From: Actinoplanes oblitus
Lineage (GTDB): Bacteria > Actinomycetota > Actinomycetes > Mycobacteriales > Micromonosporaceae
Direction: 5' to 3'
NCBI RefSeq assembly: GCF_030252345.1
Contig: NZ_CP126980.1
Coordinates: 643,501-707,500, forward strand
DNA length: 64,000 nt
Notes under the pieces: model-generated
The model's input: the letters and a program-made list of their open reading frames with translations, nothing else
The model's database searches: none
Told to the model about the DNA's origin: nothing
In this document: in pieces, positions 16,046 through 24,170 of the stretch
Position numbering within the stretch: the stretch's first letter is position 1
How the letters are laid out: the number at the start of each line of letters is the position of its first letter
Position numbers and translations under genes: made by a program

Positions 16046-16068
16046 ACCGGAACGCCGCCCGCTCCGGT
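16046..16068 (+). terminator. Hairpin right of attR, probably the original yajQ terminator
   Basis: ACCGGA and TCCGGT flank an 11-base G+C-rich loop directly after the attR core. The 2-base distance to the yajQ-like stop suggests that it followed yajQ before the element inserted. Confidence 0.4.
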
Positions 16069-16082
16069 CGCACACTGGGGCG

Positions 16083-16373
16083 ATGAGTACCACGGTGCTG
16101 GGCGGCGTACTGGGCCTCGCCCTGTTCGTCTTCGGCATGCGGATGGTGGTCCGGGGCGAGGCGCCGGGCATGATCGCCCGCTCGTTCCGGTCGGCCCGCG
16201 ACGCGGGGTACTACCACCTGCTGTTCGGCCTGGCCCTGCTGATCTACGTGGGCGGCCTGCACCTGCGTACCGTCGTCGCCGGGCAGGCCGCCGCACTGAT
16301 CGCGATGGCCCTGGTGGCCGTGGCTCTGGTCCGGTTCCGGCCCCGGGGGCGCGGCCCGACTCGCAAGGCATGA
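16083..16373 (+). CDS. Small integral membrane protein
   Basis: A 96-residue protein with three hydrophobic helices: TTVLGGVLGLALFVFGMRMV, then YYHLLFGLALLIYVGGL, then VAGQAAALIAMALVAVALV. A basic loop lies after the first helix and a short Arg-rich tail at the end. It lies 38 bp beyond attR and so belongs to the host chromosome, probably once the neighbour of yajQ. Function unknown. Confidence 0.6.
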   Translation: MSTTVLGGVLGLALFVFGMRMVVRGEAPGMIARSFRSARDAGYYHLLFGLALLIYVGGLHLRTVVAGQAAALIAMALVAVALVRFRPRGRGPTRKA

Positions 16374-16396
16374 ACCGGACCGGCTAGGAATGACCC

Positions 16397-17029
16397 ATGG
16401 ACCTGACCCACGCCGTCCTCTCCTTCGCCCTGCTCGGCGCCCTGCTCACGATCACTCCCGGTCTGGACACCGCGCTGGTCCTGCGGTCGGCGGTGACGAT
16501 GGGCCGCGGTCCCGCCTTCGCCACCGCGCTCGGCGTCAACGTCGGCGCGCTGACCTGGGGTGCGGCCGCCGCGGTCGGCGTGTCGGCGCTGCTCACCGCG
16601 TCCACCGTCGCCTACACGGCGCTCCGGGTGGCCGGCGCGGCGTACATGATCTTTCTGGGTGTCCGGATGATCCGTGCGGCCGTCCGCGCCGCACCGATCG
16701 AGTCGGCCGCCCCCGGCCCCGCCGCCCCGACCTGGTGGAGCACCTTCGGCAGGGGCCTGCTCACCAACCTGCTCAACCCCAAGGTCGGCGCCTTCTACGT
16801 GGCGGTCCTGCCGCAGTTCATCCCGCCGGACACGTCACCGCTCGGTGTCGGACTGCTGCTCGCCCTGGTGCACGACCTGGAGGCGCTGGTCTGGTTCGCA
16901 TTGATCATTTTCGGCGCGCAGGCCGCGCGCGGTGTCCTCGCCCGCCGCTCGGTCCGGCGTAGCGTCGACGCGGGAACCGGCGTGGTCCTGCTCGGCTTCG
17001 GCCTGCGCCTGGGTCTCGCCAGCCGATAG
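16397..17029 (+). CDS. LysE family exporter
   Basis: A 210-residue protein with six hydrophobic helices, the normal size for LysE/RhtB amino-acid exporters. It starts MDLTHAVLSFALLGALLTIT followed by PGLDTALVLRSAVTMGRGPA, the conserved N-terminal signature (PGPN/D...). GLLTNLLNPKVGAFYVAVLP is the family's NPK segment. The substrate (an amino acid or derivative) cannot be told. It lies 23 bp after the small membrane protein and may share its transcript. Confidence 0.85.
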   Translation: MDLTHAVLSFALLGALLTITPGLDTALVLRSAVTMGRGPAFATALGVNVGALTWGAAAAVGVSALLTASTVAYTALRVAGAAYMIFLGVRMIRAAVRAAPIESAAPGPAAPTWWSTFGRGLLTNLLNPKVGAFYVAVLPQFIPPDTSPLGVGLLLALVHDLEALVWFALIIFGAQAARGVLARRSVRRSVDAGTGVVLLGFGLRLGLASR

Positions 17030-17065
17030 CCGAAACAGGGAAGCTACAGCCGAACAGGGAAGAAG

Positions 17066-17887
17066 GTGGCAAGCGCGGTGCTCGACCCCGTGGTGGACCT
17101 GGACTGGCTGCACGCCCACGCCGGTGACGTGATCCTGGCCGACGTGCGGTGGTACCTCGACGGCCGGTCCGGCCACGAGGCGTACCGGAAAGGTCATCTG
17201 CCCGGCGCGGTCTTCATCGATCTGGACACCGCGCTGGCCGCACCCGCCTCGCCGGCCGAAGGCCGGCATCCGCTGCCGGACCCGGAGGTGTTCGCCGCGG
17301 CGATGTCCGCCGCCGGGATCGGGGACGCGTCGACAGTGGTCGCCTACGACGACGCCGGCGGCGTCATCGCCGCTCGTCTCGTCTGGTTGCTGAGCGCTCT
17401 CGGGCGCGAGGCCGCGCTGCTCGACGGAGGCCTGCTCGCGTACGACGGGGAGCTGACCACCGAGATCCCGGTCCCGTCGACAGCCGTCTTCACCCCGCGC
17501 CCATGGCCCCGCGAGCGGCTGGCCGATCTGGCCGAGACCGTCGACGGCGGCCACGTGGTGCTCGACGCCCGGGACGCGGCCCGGTTCCGTGGCGACACCG
17601 AGCCGGTCGATCCGCGCCCGGGCCACATCCCCGGCGCCCGTAACCTGCCCTGCCGGGACAACGTGTCCGCCGACGGCCGCTTCCTCCCGGTCGCCCGGCT
17701 GCGCGAGCGGTTCGCCGCGGTCGGCGCGGACGGCTCGGCCGAGGTGATCTCCTACTGCGGCTCGGGCGTGACCGCCTGCCACAACCTGATCGCGCTGGAG
17801 CACGCCGGGCTGGGGGAGGGCCGGCTCTATCCCGGCTCGTGGTCGCAGTACAGCCACACCGACCGCCCCGCCGCCATCGGCGACTGA
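17066..17887 (+). CDS. Sulfurtransferase with two rhodanese domains
   Basis: A 273-residue protein with tandem rhodanese domains, the plan of thiosulfate or 3-mercaptopyruvate sulfurtransferases. The N-terminal inactive domain has LADVRWYLDGRSGHEAYRKG and HLPGAVFIDLDTALA; the C-terminal has VVLDARDAARFRGD and GHIPGARNLP. The active-site loop is YCGSGVTACHN with the catalytic Cys near residue 231; a CGSGVTA loop is closer to the mercaptopyruvate type. GTG at 17066 has AGGGAAGAAG just upstream. It converges on the next gene with only 2 bp between stops. Confidence 0.87.
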   Translation: MASAVLDPVVDLDWLHAHAGDVILADVRWYLDGRSGHEAYRKGHLPGAVFIDLDTALAAPASPAEGRHPLPDPEVFAAAMSAAGIGDASTVVAYDDAGGVIAARLVWLLSALGREAALLDGGLLAYDGELTTEIPVPSTAVFTPRPWPRERLADLAETVDGGHVVLDARDAARFRGDTEPVDPRPGHIPGARNLPCRDNVSADGRFLPVARLRERFAAVGADGSAEVISYCGSGVTACHNLIALEHAGLGEGRLYPGSWSQYSHTDRPAAIGD

Positions 17888-17889
17888 GT

Positions 17890-18222
17890 TCAGCTCAGCT
17901 CGTGCTGCCGGGCCTGCTCCTCGATCCAGCGCTGGTGTGCCTCCCAGGCGGCCTGTTTGCTGGTGCCGAGGGCGGCGCCGATCTGGGTCCAGGAGGCGCC
18001 GGCCGCGCGGGCCGACCGCACCATGGCCTGCCGGCCGTAACCGGCCTTGCGGATCACCACCTCGCTCAGCGCCAGCATCTCCAGCATCTCCGCGGGGGAG
18101 AGGGCCGCTCCGCCGTCGTCCGGGTGCACGGCCGCGAGCGCGTCCCGCATCCGCAGGTCGTCGTAACGGCGAGTAGCGGTGATCAGCGTGTGCTGTCGTT
18201 CCAGCTCGTCCGGGGTCGCCAT
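17890..18222 (-). CDS. HTH-type small protein
   Basis: A 110-residue protein. ALAAVHPDDGGAALSPAEML leads to VVIRKAGYGRQAMVRSARAA and GASWTQIGAALGTSKQAAWE, the last an evident helix-turn-helix (SWTQIGAALGTSKQAAWEAH). It ends in a charged helix. The ATG at 18222 has GAAAGG upstream; an in-frame start 12 codons earlier is less likely. Proteins of this type are frequent in actinomycetes with unknown targets. Confidence 0.65.
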   Translation of the reverse strand: MATPDELERQHTLITATRRYDDLRMRDALAAVHPDDGGAALSPAEMLEMLALSEVVIRKAGYGRQAMVRSARAAGASWTQIGAALGTSKQAAWEAHQRWIEEQARQHELS

Positions 18223-18477
18223 GGCATTCAGCCTTTCGTCAGGCGGCCTTGACGTCAAGGTGCCCTGACGGAGGTAGGTGAATTTGCCTCACTTCTCCCG
18301 CTAAATCGGCTATAAAGCCGCCAATTCTTCAGGTTGGACAGTCATGGTCGACTCAACCGTTCGGCCAGGTTTTGCCGGGGGGTCGTGGCGACCCGCCGAT
18401 GAACACTCCCTGTCGCACAAGCTGTGTGGCACCATCAGGTAACCCGTCAACCGCAACCTTTAACGCGGGAGCCAAAC

Positions 18478-18627
18478 ATGTCATCAAGGAAGCTGGGCCG
18501 CCTCGCGGGCTTGGTTTTCGTTCTGGTTGCCGCCTTTGGCGGCGTCGGTGCGGTCAGTGTTGCCGAGCAGAGTTCATCGGACAGCGTCGCGGTGGTTTTC
18601 TCGACGCTCGACGCAGTCTGGACATGA
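18478..18627 (+). CDS. Tiny signal-peptide-like protein upstream of the GGDEF-EAL gene
   Basis: A 49-residue open frame: MSSRKLGRLAGLVFVLVAAF is a basic start and a hydrophobic core, GGVGAVSVAEQSSS offers an AVS-VA signal-cleavage-like site, and the mature tail would be ~20 residues ending FSTLDAVWT. GCGGGAG lies 8-10 bases before the ATG. It ends 44 bp before the GGDEF-EAL start, so the two may be co-transcribed. It may be a secreted peptide or a single-helix membrane peptide. No family recognised. Confidence 0.45.
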   Translation: MSSRKLGRLAGLVFVLVAAFGGVGAVSVAEQSSSDSVAVVFSTLDAVWT

Positions 18628-18671
18628 TGCCGCGATCGGCTGGCTAATCCAGAGTCACCGTTAGGAGCGTC

Positions 18672-21197
18672 ATGAGCGGGCCCAGGGCATCCTCAAGGCG
18701 CTCCTCGGTTTATGCGTGGCTGGTCACCGCGCCGCTGGGGCTCTTCGGGATCATCTGTTTCGCGGTGTTCGCGACCGGCGAAAACGGGTGGTACAAGGCG
18801 TGGACCGGCGGGTTGATCATCGCGGCCGGCGCCGTCGCGGCGGGTGTGGCGGTAACGCACATCGTCATCGGCCGGCAGACCTACACCGTTGTGGTGACCG
18901 AAACGCCGCTGATCGTCGGCCTCTTCTTTCTTCCGCCGGCAATGGTCATTCTCGCCATGACCTGTTCGGCGCTGATCACCTACATTCGGCTCGAGCCCGC
19001 CAAACTGGGATTCAACGTCGCGAAACAGGCGGCTTCCACCTCGGCTGCCCTGATCGTCATGGCCTTGCTGCCGCCGGTCCGCGATGCCGGACCCGGCACC
19101 TGGGGCATCCTCTTCGCCGCCGGGGCGGCCAGCGCGATCGCTTCGCACACCTTCGTCGCCGGCGTCATCGCCGTGGTGCAGAGCGCGCACGCCGGGCGGC
19201 AGGCATTGATCGCCGGGTTGCCGACTCTCATCACCTCCGGGATCAGCATCCTCATCGGCCTGGTCTTCGTGGTCACGCTCGACGTGACCTGGTGGTCCGT
19301 CATCCTGCTCGCCGGCCTGATCCTGGCCATCGTCCTGGTGCTGCGCTCGTTCGCCGGGGTCTTCCGGCAGCATCGGACGCTCGCCGAGGTCTATGAACTG
19401 ACCCTGGCTCTGCGCGACGAGGTCGACGCCGGCGGCCTGCCCGACGTGCTGCTCGGCCGGGTACGCACACTCATGCAGTCGGAATACGCGACGCTGTGGC
19501 TGCCCCCGCAGGGCCGGCACCCCGAGGTTCTGCTCACCGCCCGGGTCGACGACAGCGCGGGTCTGTTCGACATCTCGCCGACGCCCTCGGTGGTTCGCAG
19601 CCGGGTGGTGGAGACCGGCCGGGCCGTCGCGGTGGGATCCCAGTTCGAGACGGCCACCGACCTGCGGAACTCGATGCGGCGGCACAACCTGCGTGATCTC
19701 ATCGCAGTGCCGCTGCGCTCCGGACCGATCACCATCGGCACACTCGAGGTGGTCAACCGGGTCGGAGCGACCTCGACGTTCCGGGACGCGGACGTGCAGG
19801 TGCTGGAGACGATCGCCGCGCATGTGGCCGGCGCCGTCGAGAACTCGCGGCTGGTCGACCGCCTCCGCTACGACGCCTACCACGACCGGCTCACCGCCCT
19901 GCCCAACCGCCGCCGGATCGTCGACGCGCTGGCCGAGTCGGTGACCGTGCGCGCCGAGGACGAGGTCGTCGCCATCCTGCTCTTCGACGTCGACGGCCAG
20001 CGCAACGTGAACGAGTCGATGGGCCACGCGGCCGGCGACAAGCTGCTGGTCGAGGTCGCCGAGCGGATCCGCGGCATCGCCGACTCGGGTGCCCTGGTCG
20101 GCCGGATCGGCGGCGACGAGTTCGTGGTGACCCTGCGGGCCGCCAGCATCGAGGCGACCATCGAGCTGGCCACCCAGATGCGCGAGCGGCTGCGCGGCCC
20201 GATGGCCGTGGGCTCACTCACCCTGGACGTGGACACCGCGGTCGGCGTCTCGGTCTATCCGGACCACGGCAGCGACCCGGAGACCCTGCTGCAGCGCGCC
20301 GAGCTGGCCGCCAACGCGGCCAAGGTCCTTCCGTACGGCGTGCAGCCCTTCCACCCGGCCCTGGAGTCCCGCGCCGTGCGCCGCCTGGGCATCGCCGCCG
20401 ACCTGCGCCGCGCCATCGACAACGACCAGCTGGAGGTCTACTTCCAGCCCAAGGTGACACTGGCCGACCGGCATGTGCTCGGCGTGGAGTGCCTGGCCCG
20501 CTGGGCGCACCCGACGCACGGCGAGGTCGCCCCGGAGGACTTCGTGGCGGTGGCCGAGCACACCGGCCAGCTGGCCCGGCTCACCGAGGTGGTGCTCACC
20601 GCCGGCCTGCGGCACTGCAAGGCCTGGGCGGACGCGGACCGGCCGCTCTCCATCGCGGTCAACCTGTCGGCCCGCACCCTGCTCGACTCGCGCTTCCCGG
20701 ACCTGGTCCGGGAGCTGCTGGAGGAGCATCGGGTGGAGCCCTGCCAGGTGACCTTCGAGATCTCCGAGCCGGGCATGCTCAACGACATCGAGCGGGTGCT
20801 GCCCACCCTCTACCGGCTGCGCGACCTAGGCGTCCGGCTGAGCGTCGACGACTTCGGCACCGGTGCCTCGTCACTGGGCTACCTGCGCCAGTGGCCGGTC
20901 CACGAGGTGAAGATCGACGACACCTTCGTCCAGGGCATGGCGACCGACTCGGGGGATCTCGCGATCGTCCGGGCGATCGTCAGCCTGGCCCGCGAATTCG
21001 GTCTCACCGTGGTGGCCGAGGGCGTGGAGAGCGAGCTCACCCTGGAGCTGCTGGAGGAGATGGGCTGCGAGATCGGTCAGGGCTATCTGTTCAGCCGGCC
21101 GCTGCCGTTCGAGCGCCTGGAGGCCTGGCTCAGTGCTCAGACCGAGCCCGAGTCCACTCCGACCGGTGAGGTTCGCAGGCTCCGAGCTGTCATCTGA
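18672..21197 (+). CDS. GAF-GGDEF-EAL membrane protein (c-di-GMP turnover)
   Basis: An 841-residue protein. Residues ~12-225 hold about seven membrane helices. A GAF-like domain follows (~250-395; LMQSEYATLWLP, LRDLIAVPLRSG). The GGDEF domain (~400-555) has an intact RIGGDEF at 478-484 and no RxxD inhibitory site in front. The EAL domain (~570-825) reads ECLARW for EALxRW. It keeps NLSAR, EISEPGML, SVDDFGTG, EVKIDD, AEGVES and QGYLF, so the metal and catalytic residues look complete. It could make and/or degrade cyclic di-GMP. TTAGGAG precedes the ATG. The sensed signal is unknown. Confidence 0.9.
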   Translation: MSGPRASSRRSSVYAWLVTAPLGLFGIICFAVFATGENGWYKAWTGGLIIAAGAVAAGVAVTHIVIGRQTYTVVVTETPLIVGLFFLPPAMVILAMTCSALITYIRLEPAKLGFNVAKQAASTSAALIVMALLPPVRDAGPGTWGILFAAGAASAIASHTFVAGVIAVVQSAHAGRQALIAGLPTLITSGISILIGLVFVVTLDVTWWSVILLAGLILAIVLVLRSFAGVFRQHRTLAEVYELTLALRDEVDAGGLPDVLLGRVRTLMQSEYATLWLPPQGRHPEVLLTARVDDSAGLFDISPTPSVVRSRVVETGRAVAVGSQFETATDLRNSMRRHNLRDLIAVPLRSGPITIGTLEVVNRVGATSTFRDADVQVLETIAAHVAGAVENSRLVDRLRYDAYHDRLTALPNRRRIVDALAESVTVRAEDEVVAILLFDVDGQRNVNESMGHAAGDKLLVEVAERIRGIADSGALVGRIGGDEFVVTLRAASIEATIELATQMRERLRGPMAVGSLTLDVDTAVGVSVYPDHGSDPETLLQRAELAANAAKVLPYGVQPFHPALESRAVRRLGIAADLRRAIDNDQLEVYFQPKVTLADRHVLGVECLARWAHPTHGEVAPEDFVAVAEHTGQLARLTEVVLTAGLRHCKAWADADRPLSIAVNLSARTLLDSRFPDLVRELLEEHRVEPCQVTFEISEPGMLNDIERVLPTLYRLRDLGVRLSVDDFGTGASSLGYLRQWPVHEVKIDDTFVQGMATDSGDLAIVRAIVSLAREFGLTVVAEGVESELTLELLEEMGCEIGQGYLFSRPLPFERLEAWLSAQTEPESTPTGEVRRLRAVI

Positions 21198-21227
21198 CCT
21201 GCGGTTTTGTGTTGTCGGGGGGTCGAT

Positions 21228-21256
21228 TTCACCCCAGGGTCGGAGCCGTGTAGTCT
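21228..21256 (+). promoter_or_regulatory. Candidate sigma-70-type promoter of tRNA-Thr/tRNA-Met
   Basis: TTCACC, a 17-base spacer and TAGTCT lie 36 bases before the tRNA-Thr 5' end. The spacing fits a housekeeping promoter. Confidence 0.45.
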
Positions 21257-21291
21257 TACTCCTGCAGCGAGCGAGAGATCGCAAGCGGCAA

Positions 21292-21364
21292 GCCCCCTTA
21301 GCTCAGTCGGCAGAGCGTCTCCATGGTAAGGAGAAGGTCTACGGTTCGATTCCGTAAGGGGGCT
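21292..21364 (+). tRNA. tRNA-Thr (anticodon GGT)
   Basis: GCCCCCT pairs with AGGGGGC; the anticodon stem is TCTCC/GGAGA with loop ATGGTAA, giving anticodon GGT. The T-arm TACGG-TTCGATT-CCGTA is intact, the discriminator is T, and CCA is not encoded. Confidence 0.97.
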
Positions 21365-21413
21365 CTACCGGGTTCGTTCCCGCCCCGCCCGGCGTTGGAC
21401 GTGAGCCTGGCTC

Positions 21414-21486
21414 GGCGGTGTAGCTCAGATGGCAGAGCAAGCGGCTCATAATCGCTGTGTCGCCGGTTCAAGTCCGGCCACCGCTA
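21414..21486 (+). tRNA. tRNA-Met (elongator type, anticodon CAT)
   Basis: GGCGGTG pairs with CACCGCT (a terminal G-U pair), anticodon loop CTCATAA, T-arm GCCGG-TTCAAGT-CCGGC, discriminator A. The D- and anticodon stems lack the three G-C pairs of an initiator, so this is an elongator or Ile2-type; elongator Met is more likely from its place before rpmG. Confidence 0.93.
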
Positions 21487-21595
21487 CTCTTCTAGTCGGG
21501 CCTCAAATCCGAGGCCCACTTTGCAGAGCGACCGACTGAGCGTCTACGCTGATTGGTCGTCAAGTTAGATCCCGTTAGCAGGAAGGCACCCCGCC

Positions 21596-21763
21596 GTGGC
21601 CAAGGCGACCGACGTACGTCCGAAGATCACCCTGGCGTGCACGGAGTGCAAGGACCGGAACTACATCACCAAGAAGAACCGGCGCAACGACCCCGACCGC
21701 ATCGAGCTGAAGAAATTCTGCCCGCGCGACGGGAAGCACACCCTGCACCGCGAGACTCGCTGA
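21596..21763 (+). CDS. rpmG: 50S ribosomal protein L33
   Basis: A 55-residue L33: [20 protein letters not shown], then [20 protein letters not shown], then [17 protein letters not shown] at 21596 follows GCAGGAAGG. The first CxxC pair is present, but the second pair is reduced to a single cysteine (CPRDGKH), so the usual four-cysteine zinc site is incomplete. The gene lies between tRNA-Met and hadA, as in mycobacteria. A strong terminator follows. Confidence 0.95.
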   Translation: MAKATDVRPKITLACTECKDRNYITKKNRRNDPDRIELKKFCPRDGKHTLHRETR

Positions 21764-21788
21764 GCCTCGCAGCCCCACAGCTTCTCTC

Positions 21789-21819
21789 TGCGCCGCCCGG
21801 AGTTACTCCGGGCGGCGCA
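21789..21819 (+). terminator. Terminator of rpmG
   Basis: A perfect 14-bp stem (21789-21802 with 21806-21819) closes a TTA loop and is followed by TTGTAGTTTG. It ends only 16 bases before hadA, so hadA needs read-through or its own start signal. Confidence 0.75.
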
Positions 21820-21835
21820 TTGTAGTTTGTGGGGT

Positions 21836-22285
21836 ATGCCCCTGGATCAGACGTTTGCCGGCCGGACCTGGCCGCCCACCGAGACCTACCTCGTCGGCCG
21901 GGAGAAGATCCGCGAGTTCGCCCGCGCGATCGGCGCCACCGACGCCGAGTACCACGACCCCGAGGCGGCCCGCGCTATCGGATACCCGGACGTGGTGGCC
22001 CCGCCGACCTTCCCGGTCGCCATCACCATGGCCGCCAGCCGCCAGGTGGTGAACGATCCCGCTCTCGGCCTGGACTACAGCCGGGTGGTGCACGGCGACC
22101 AGCGGTTCGCGTACACCCGCCCGATGGTGGCCGGGGACGCGGTGGTCTGTGTGAACTCGGTGGACGAGATCATCACCCGGGGCGGCCACTGGTTCCTGAC
22201 GATCCGCACCGAGGTGCGCACCGAGGCCGGCGACCCGGTCGTCACGGTGTGGTCGAAACTGGTCCAGCGCGGCGAGGAGCACTGA
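21836..22285 (+). CDS. HadA-like (3R)-hydroxyacyl-ACP dehydratase subunit
   Basis: A 149-residue hot-dog-fold protein like mycobacterial HadA and MaoC N-terminal domains: QTFAGRTWPPTETYLVGREK, IREFARAIGATDAEYHD, VVAPPTFPVAIT, VVHGDQRFAYTRPMVAGD. It lacks the catalytic Asp/His motif and would pair with the HadB-like product encoded 2 bp downstream, as in the mycobacterial HadAB dehydratase of fatty-acid elongation. Micromonosporaceae make no mycolic acids, so its acyl substrate is unclear. The order rpmG-hadA-hadB-tRNA-Trp-secE is the one in mycobacteria, but hadC is absent. Confidence 0.8.
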   Translation: MPLDQTFAGRTWPPTETYLVGREKIREFARAIGATDAEYHDPEAARAIGYPDVVAPPTFPVAITMAASRQVVNDPALGLDYSRVVHGDQRFAYTRPMVAGDAVVCVNSVDEIITRGGHWFLTIRTEVRTEAGDPVVTVWSKLVQRGEEH

Positions 22286-22287
22286 AG

Positions 22288-22683
22288 ATGAACGAGATCC
22301 TGGAACCGCAGACCTTCCGGGTCACCCGGGCCGACCTGGTCCGCTACGCCGGCGCCTCCGGCGACTTCAACCCGATCCACTGGAGCGACCGGGTCGCGAC
22401 CGGGGTGGGCCTACCCGGCGTCATCGCCCACGGGATGTTCACCATGGCCCTGGTCGGCCGCGCGGTGACCGCCTGGGCCGGCGCCCCGGACACGGTGCGG
22501 GAGTTCAGCGTGCGGTTCGCCCGGCCGGTTCCGGTGCCGGACACCGACGAGGGGACCGAGGTCGTCGTCACGGCCACGGTGAAGGAAGTCACCGAGGATG
22601 GGGACACCCGGCTCGCCCTGACTGCCACGTGCAACGGAGACAAGGTACTGTCTCTGGCACAGGCGCTTGTCAGGAAGCGGTAG
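22288..22683 (+). CDS. HadB-like (MaoC) dehydratase subunit
   Basis: A 131-residue MaoC-type hydratase/dehydratase. RYAGASGDFNPIHWSD is the catalytic hydratase motif with its Asp and His; VIAHGMFTMALVGRAVTAW and VRFARPVPVPDTDEG follow as expected. It starts 2 bp after the hadA stop (ATG at 22288), so the two subunits are translationally linked and should form a heterodimer carrying one active site. A promoter for tRNA-Trp begins immediately after the gene. Confidence 0.82.
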   Translation: MNEILEPQTFRVTRADLVRYAGASGDFNPIHWSDRVATGVGLPGVIAHGMFTMALVGRAVTAWAGAPDTVREFSVRFARPVPVPDTDEGTEVVVTATVKEVTEDGDTRLALTATCNGDKVLSLAQALVRKR

Positions 22684-22689
22684 CCCGGG

Positions 22690-22719
22690 TTGGGATAACC
22701 AAGGGCGTACCCGTACACT
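22690..22719 (+). promoter_or_regulatory. Candidate promoter of tRNA-Trp / secE-nusG
   Basis: TTGGGA, an 18-base spacer and TACACT. The -10 hexamer is the same as that of the rpoB promoter at 29008-29013. It lies 44 bases before tRNA-Trp. Confidence 0.5.
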
Positions 22720-22762
22720 GGTGCGCCGTGGGGCTGTGAGTCGCAAGACGACGGTCCCGCAA

Positions 22763-22835
<73 letters not shown>

Positions 22836-22939
22836 CGCAATCCTCCTCGACGTGCCCGCCCGGTGCGCGGTTTGCACAGTCCGCGTCCGGTCGAGTGCTG
22901 ACGGGAAATCAACACCACCGACGACGGAAGTAGGGCGAA

Positions 22940-23320
22940 GTGGCCGATAAGGACCGGCCCGGTGACGACGTCCCGGGCGACGACGAGCTGCTCGCCGACT
23001 CCGCCGGCGGTGGCGATGCCGATGAGGCCGACGACGCACCGGTGACCCGTGGCGGCGGCACCGCCGTCGCCGAGCGCACGAAGGACGACGACACCCCGAA
23101 GACGAAGAAGGAGCGCAAGCGCACCGGATTCTTCGGTCGGATCGGTGGGTTCTTCCGCGAGGTCATCAGCGAGCTCCGCAAGGTCATCTGGCCGACGCGC
23201 AAGGAGCTGCTGACCTACACCGGCGTCGTGATCGCGTTCGTCACCGTGATGACGGCGATCGTGACGGTCCTGGACTACGCGTTCGGCAAGGGGATCCTGT
23301 ACGCGTTCGGCGGCAAGTGA
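22940..23320 (+). CDS. secE: Preprotein translocase subunit SecE
   Basis: A 126-residue protein with one membrane helix, the small essential partner of SecY in the protein-export channel. The conserved core is FFREVISELRKVIWPTRKEL, followed by the helix TGVVIAFVTVMTAIVTVLDY. The first ~60 residues are a long acidic, low-complexity extension, normal for actinobacterial SecE. GTG start, with AGGGCGAA just upstream. It lies between tRNA-Trp and nusG. Confidence 0.95.
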   Translation: MADKDRPGDDVPGDDELLADSAGGGDADEADDAPVTRGGGTAVAERTKDDDTPKTKKERKRTGFFGRIGGFFREVISELRKVIWPTRKELLTYTGVVIAFVTVMTAIVTVLDYAFGKGILYAFGGK

Positions 23321-23373
23321 GCCGTAACGCGGCGGAAATCCGAACCGAGTGACTTATCTGGAAGTGAGCGAGC

Positions 23374-24093
23374 GTGCCTGAGTACGACGACGAGACCGCG
23401 CAGTTTGCTGACGAGCAGTCGTCGCCGGTCACCGAGGAGTCGGTCGAGGAGCTGGCCGACGAGACCCCGGTGGCGGTCCAGGCGCCCGAGGCCGACGAGG
23501 ACTACGACCCGGTCAAGGAGCTGCGGCAGAAGCTGCGGTACGCGCCCGGCGACTGGTACGTCGTGCACTCCTACGCCGGTTACGAGAACAAGGTCAAGAC
23601 CAACCTCGAGACCCGGATCACCAGCCTCGACATGGAGGATTTCATCTTCCAGGTCGAGGTGCCGACCCGCGAAGAGGTCGAGGTCAAGAACGGCAAGCGC
23701 AACCAGGTGCAGGCCAAGGTCTTCCCCGGCTACATCCTGGTCCGGATGGACCTGACCCCGGAGTCCTACTCCTGCGTGCGCAACACGCCCGGGGTGACCG
23801 GCTTCGTCGGTGCCACCGACCGGGTCGACCGGCCGGCGCCGCTCTCCCTCGACGAGGTGCTGAAGTGGCTGGCCCCGGCCGTCCAGGCCGAGGAGAAGAA
23901 GGCCAAGCCCGAGATCAAGGTGCTGGACTTCGAGGTGGGTGACTCGGTCACCGTCACCGACGGCGCGTTCGCCTCGCTGCCGGCGTCGATCAGTGAGATC
24001 AACGCCGACCAGCAGAAGCTGAAGGTCCTGGTGTCGATCTTCGGCCGGGAGACCCCGGTCGAGCTGAACTTCAACCAGGTCACCAAGATCTGA
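23374..24093 (+). CDS. nusG: Transcription termination/antitermination factor NusG
   Basis: A 239-residue NusG. After a ~55-residue acidic extension come the NGN domain ([20 protein letters not shown], then [12 protein letters not shown] and [12 protein letters not shown]) and a C-terminal KOW domain ([20 protein letters not shown], then [18 protein letters not shown]). It binds RNA polymerase and couples it with Rho or the ribosome. GTG start 53 bp after secE. Two hairpins follow, and then rplA rather than the rplK expected here. Confidence 0.96.
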   Translation: MPEYDDETAQFADEQSSPVTEESVEELADETPVAVQAPEADEDYDPVKELRQKLRYAPGDWYVVHSYAGYENKVKTNLETRITSLDMEDFIFQVEVPTREEVEVKNGKRNQVQAKVFPGYILVRMDLTPESYSCVRNTPGVTGFVGATDRVDRPAPLSLDEVLKWLAPAVQAEEKKAKPEIKVLDFEVGDSVTVTDGAFASLPASISEINADQQKLKVLVSIFGRETPVELNFNQVTKI

Positions 24094-24144
24094 TCGCCGG
24101 GTCCCCGGCGAGATCAGTGGGAGGGGCCGCCGTCGAGCGGCCCC
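24094..24144 (+). other. Two hairpins filling the nusG-rplA gap; rplK absent
   Basis: TCGCCGGG and CCCGGCGA (24094-24111) and GGGGCCGC and GCGGCCCC (24123-24144) are perfect 8-bp inverted repeats. Only 77 bp separate nusG and rplA, so the ~430-bp rplK gene normally found here cannot be present. The hairpins may end nusG transcription, or form an rplA leader for L1 autoregulation. Confidence 0.6.
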
Positions 24145-24170
24145 GCCATCAACCACAGGAGTACTGAGAA

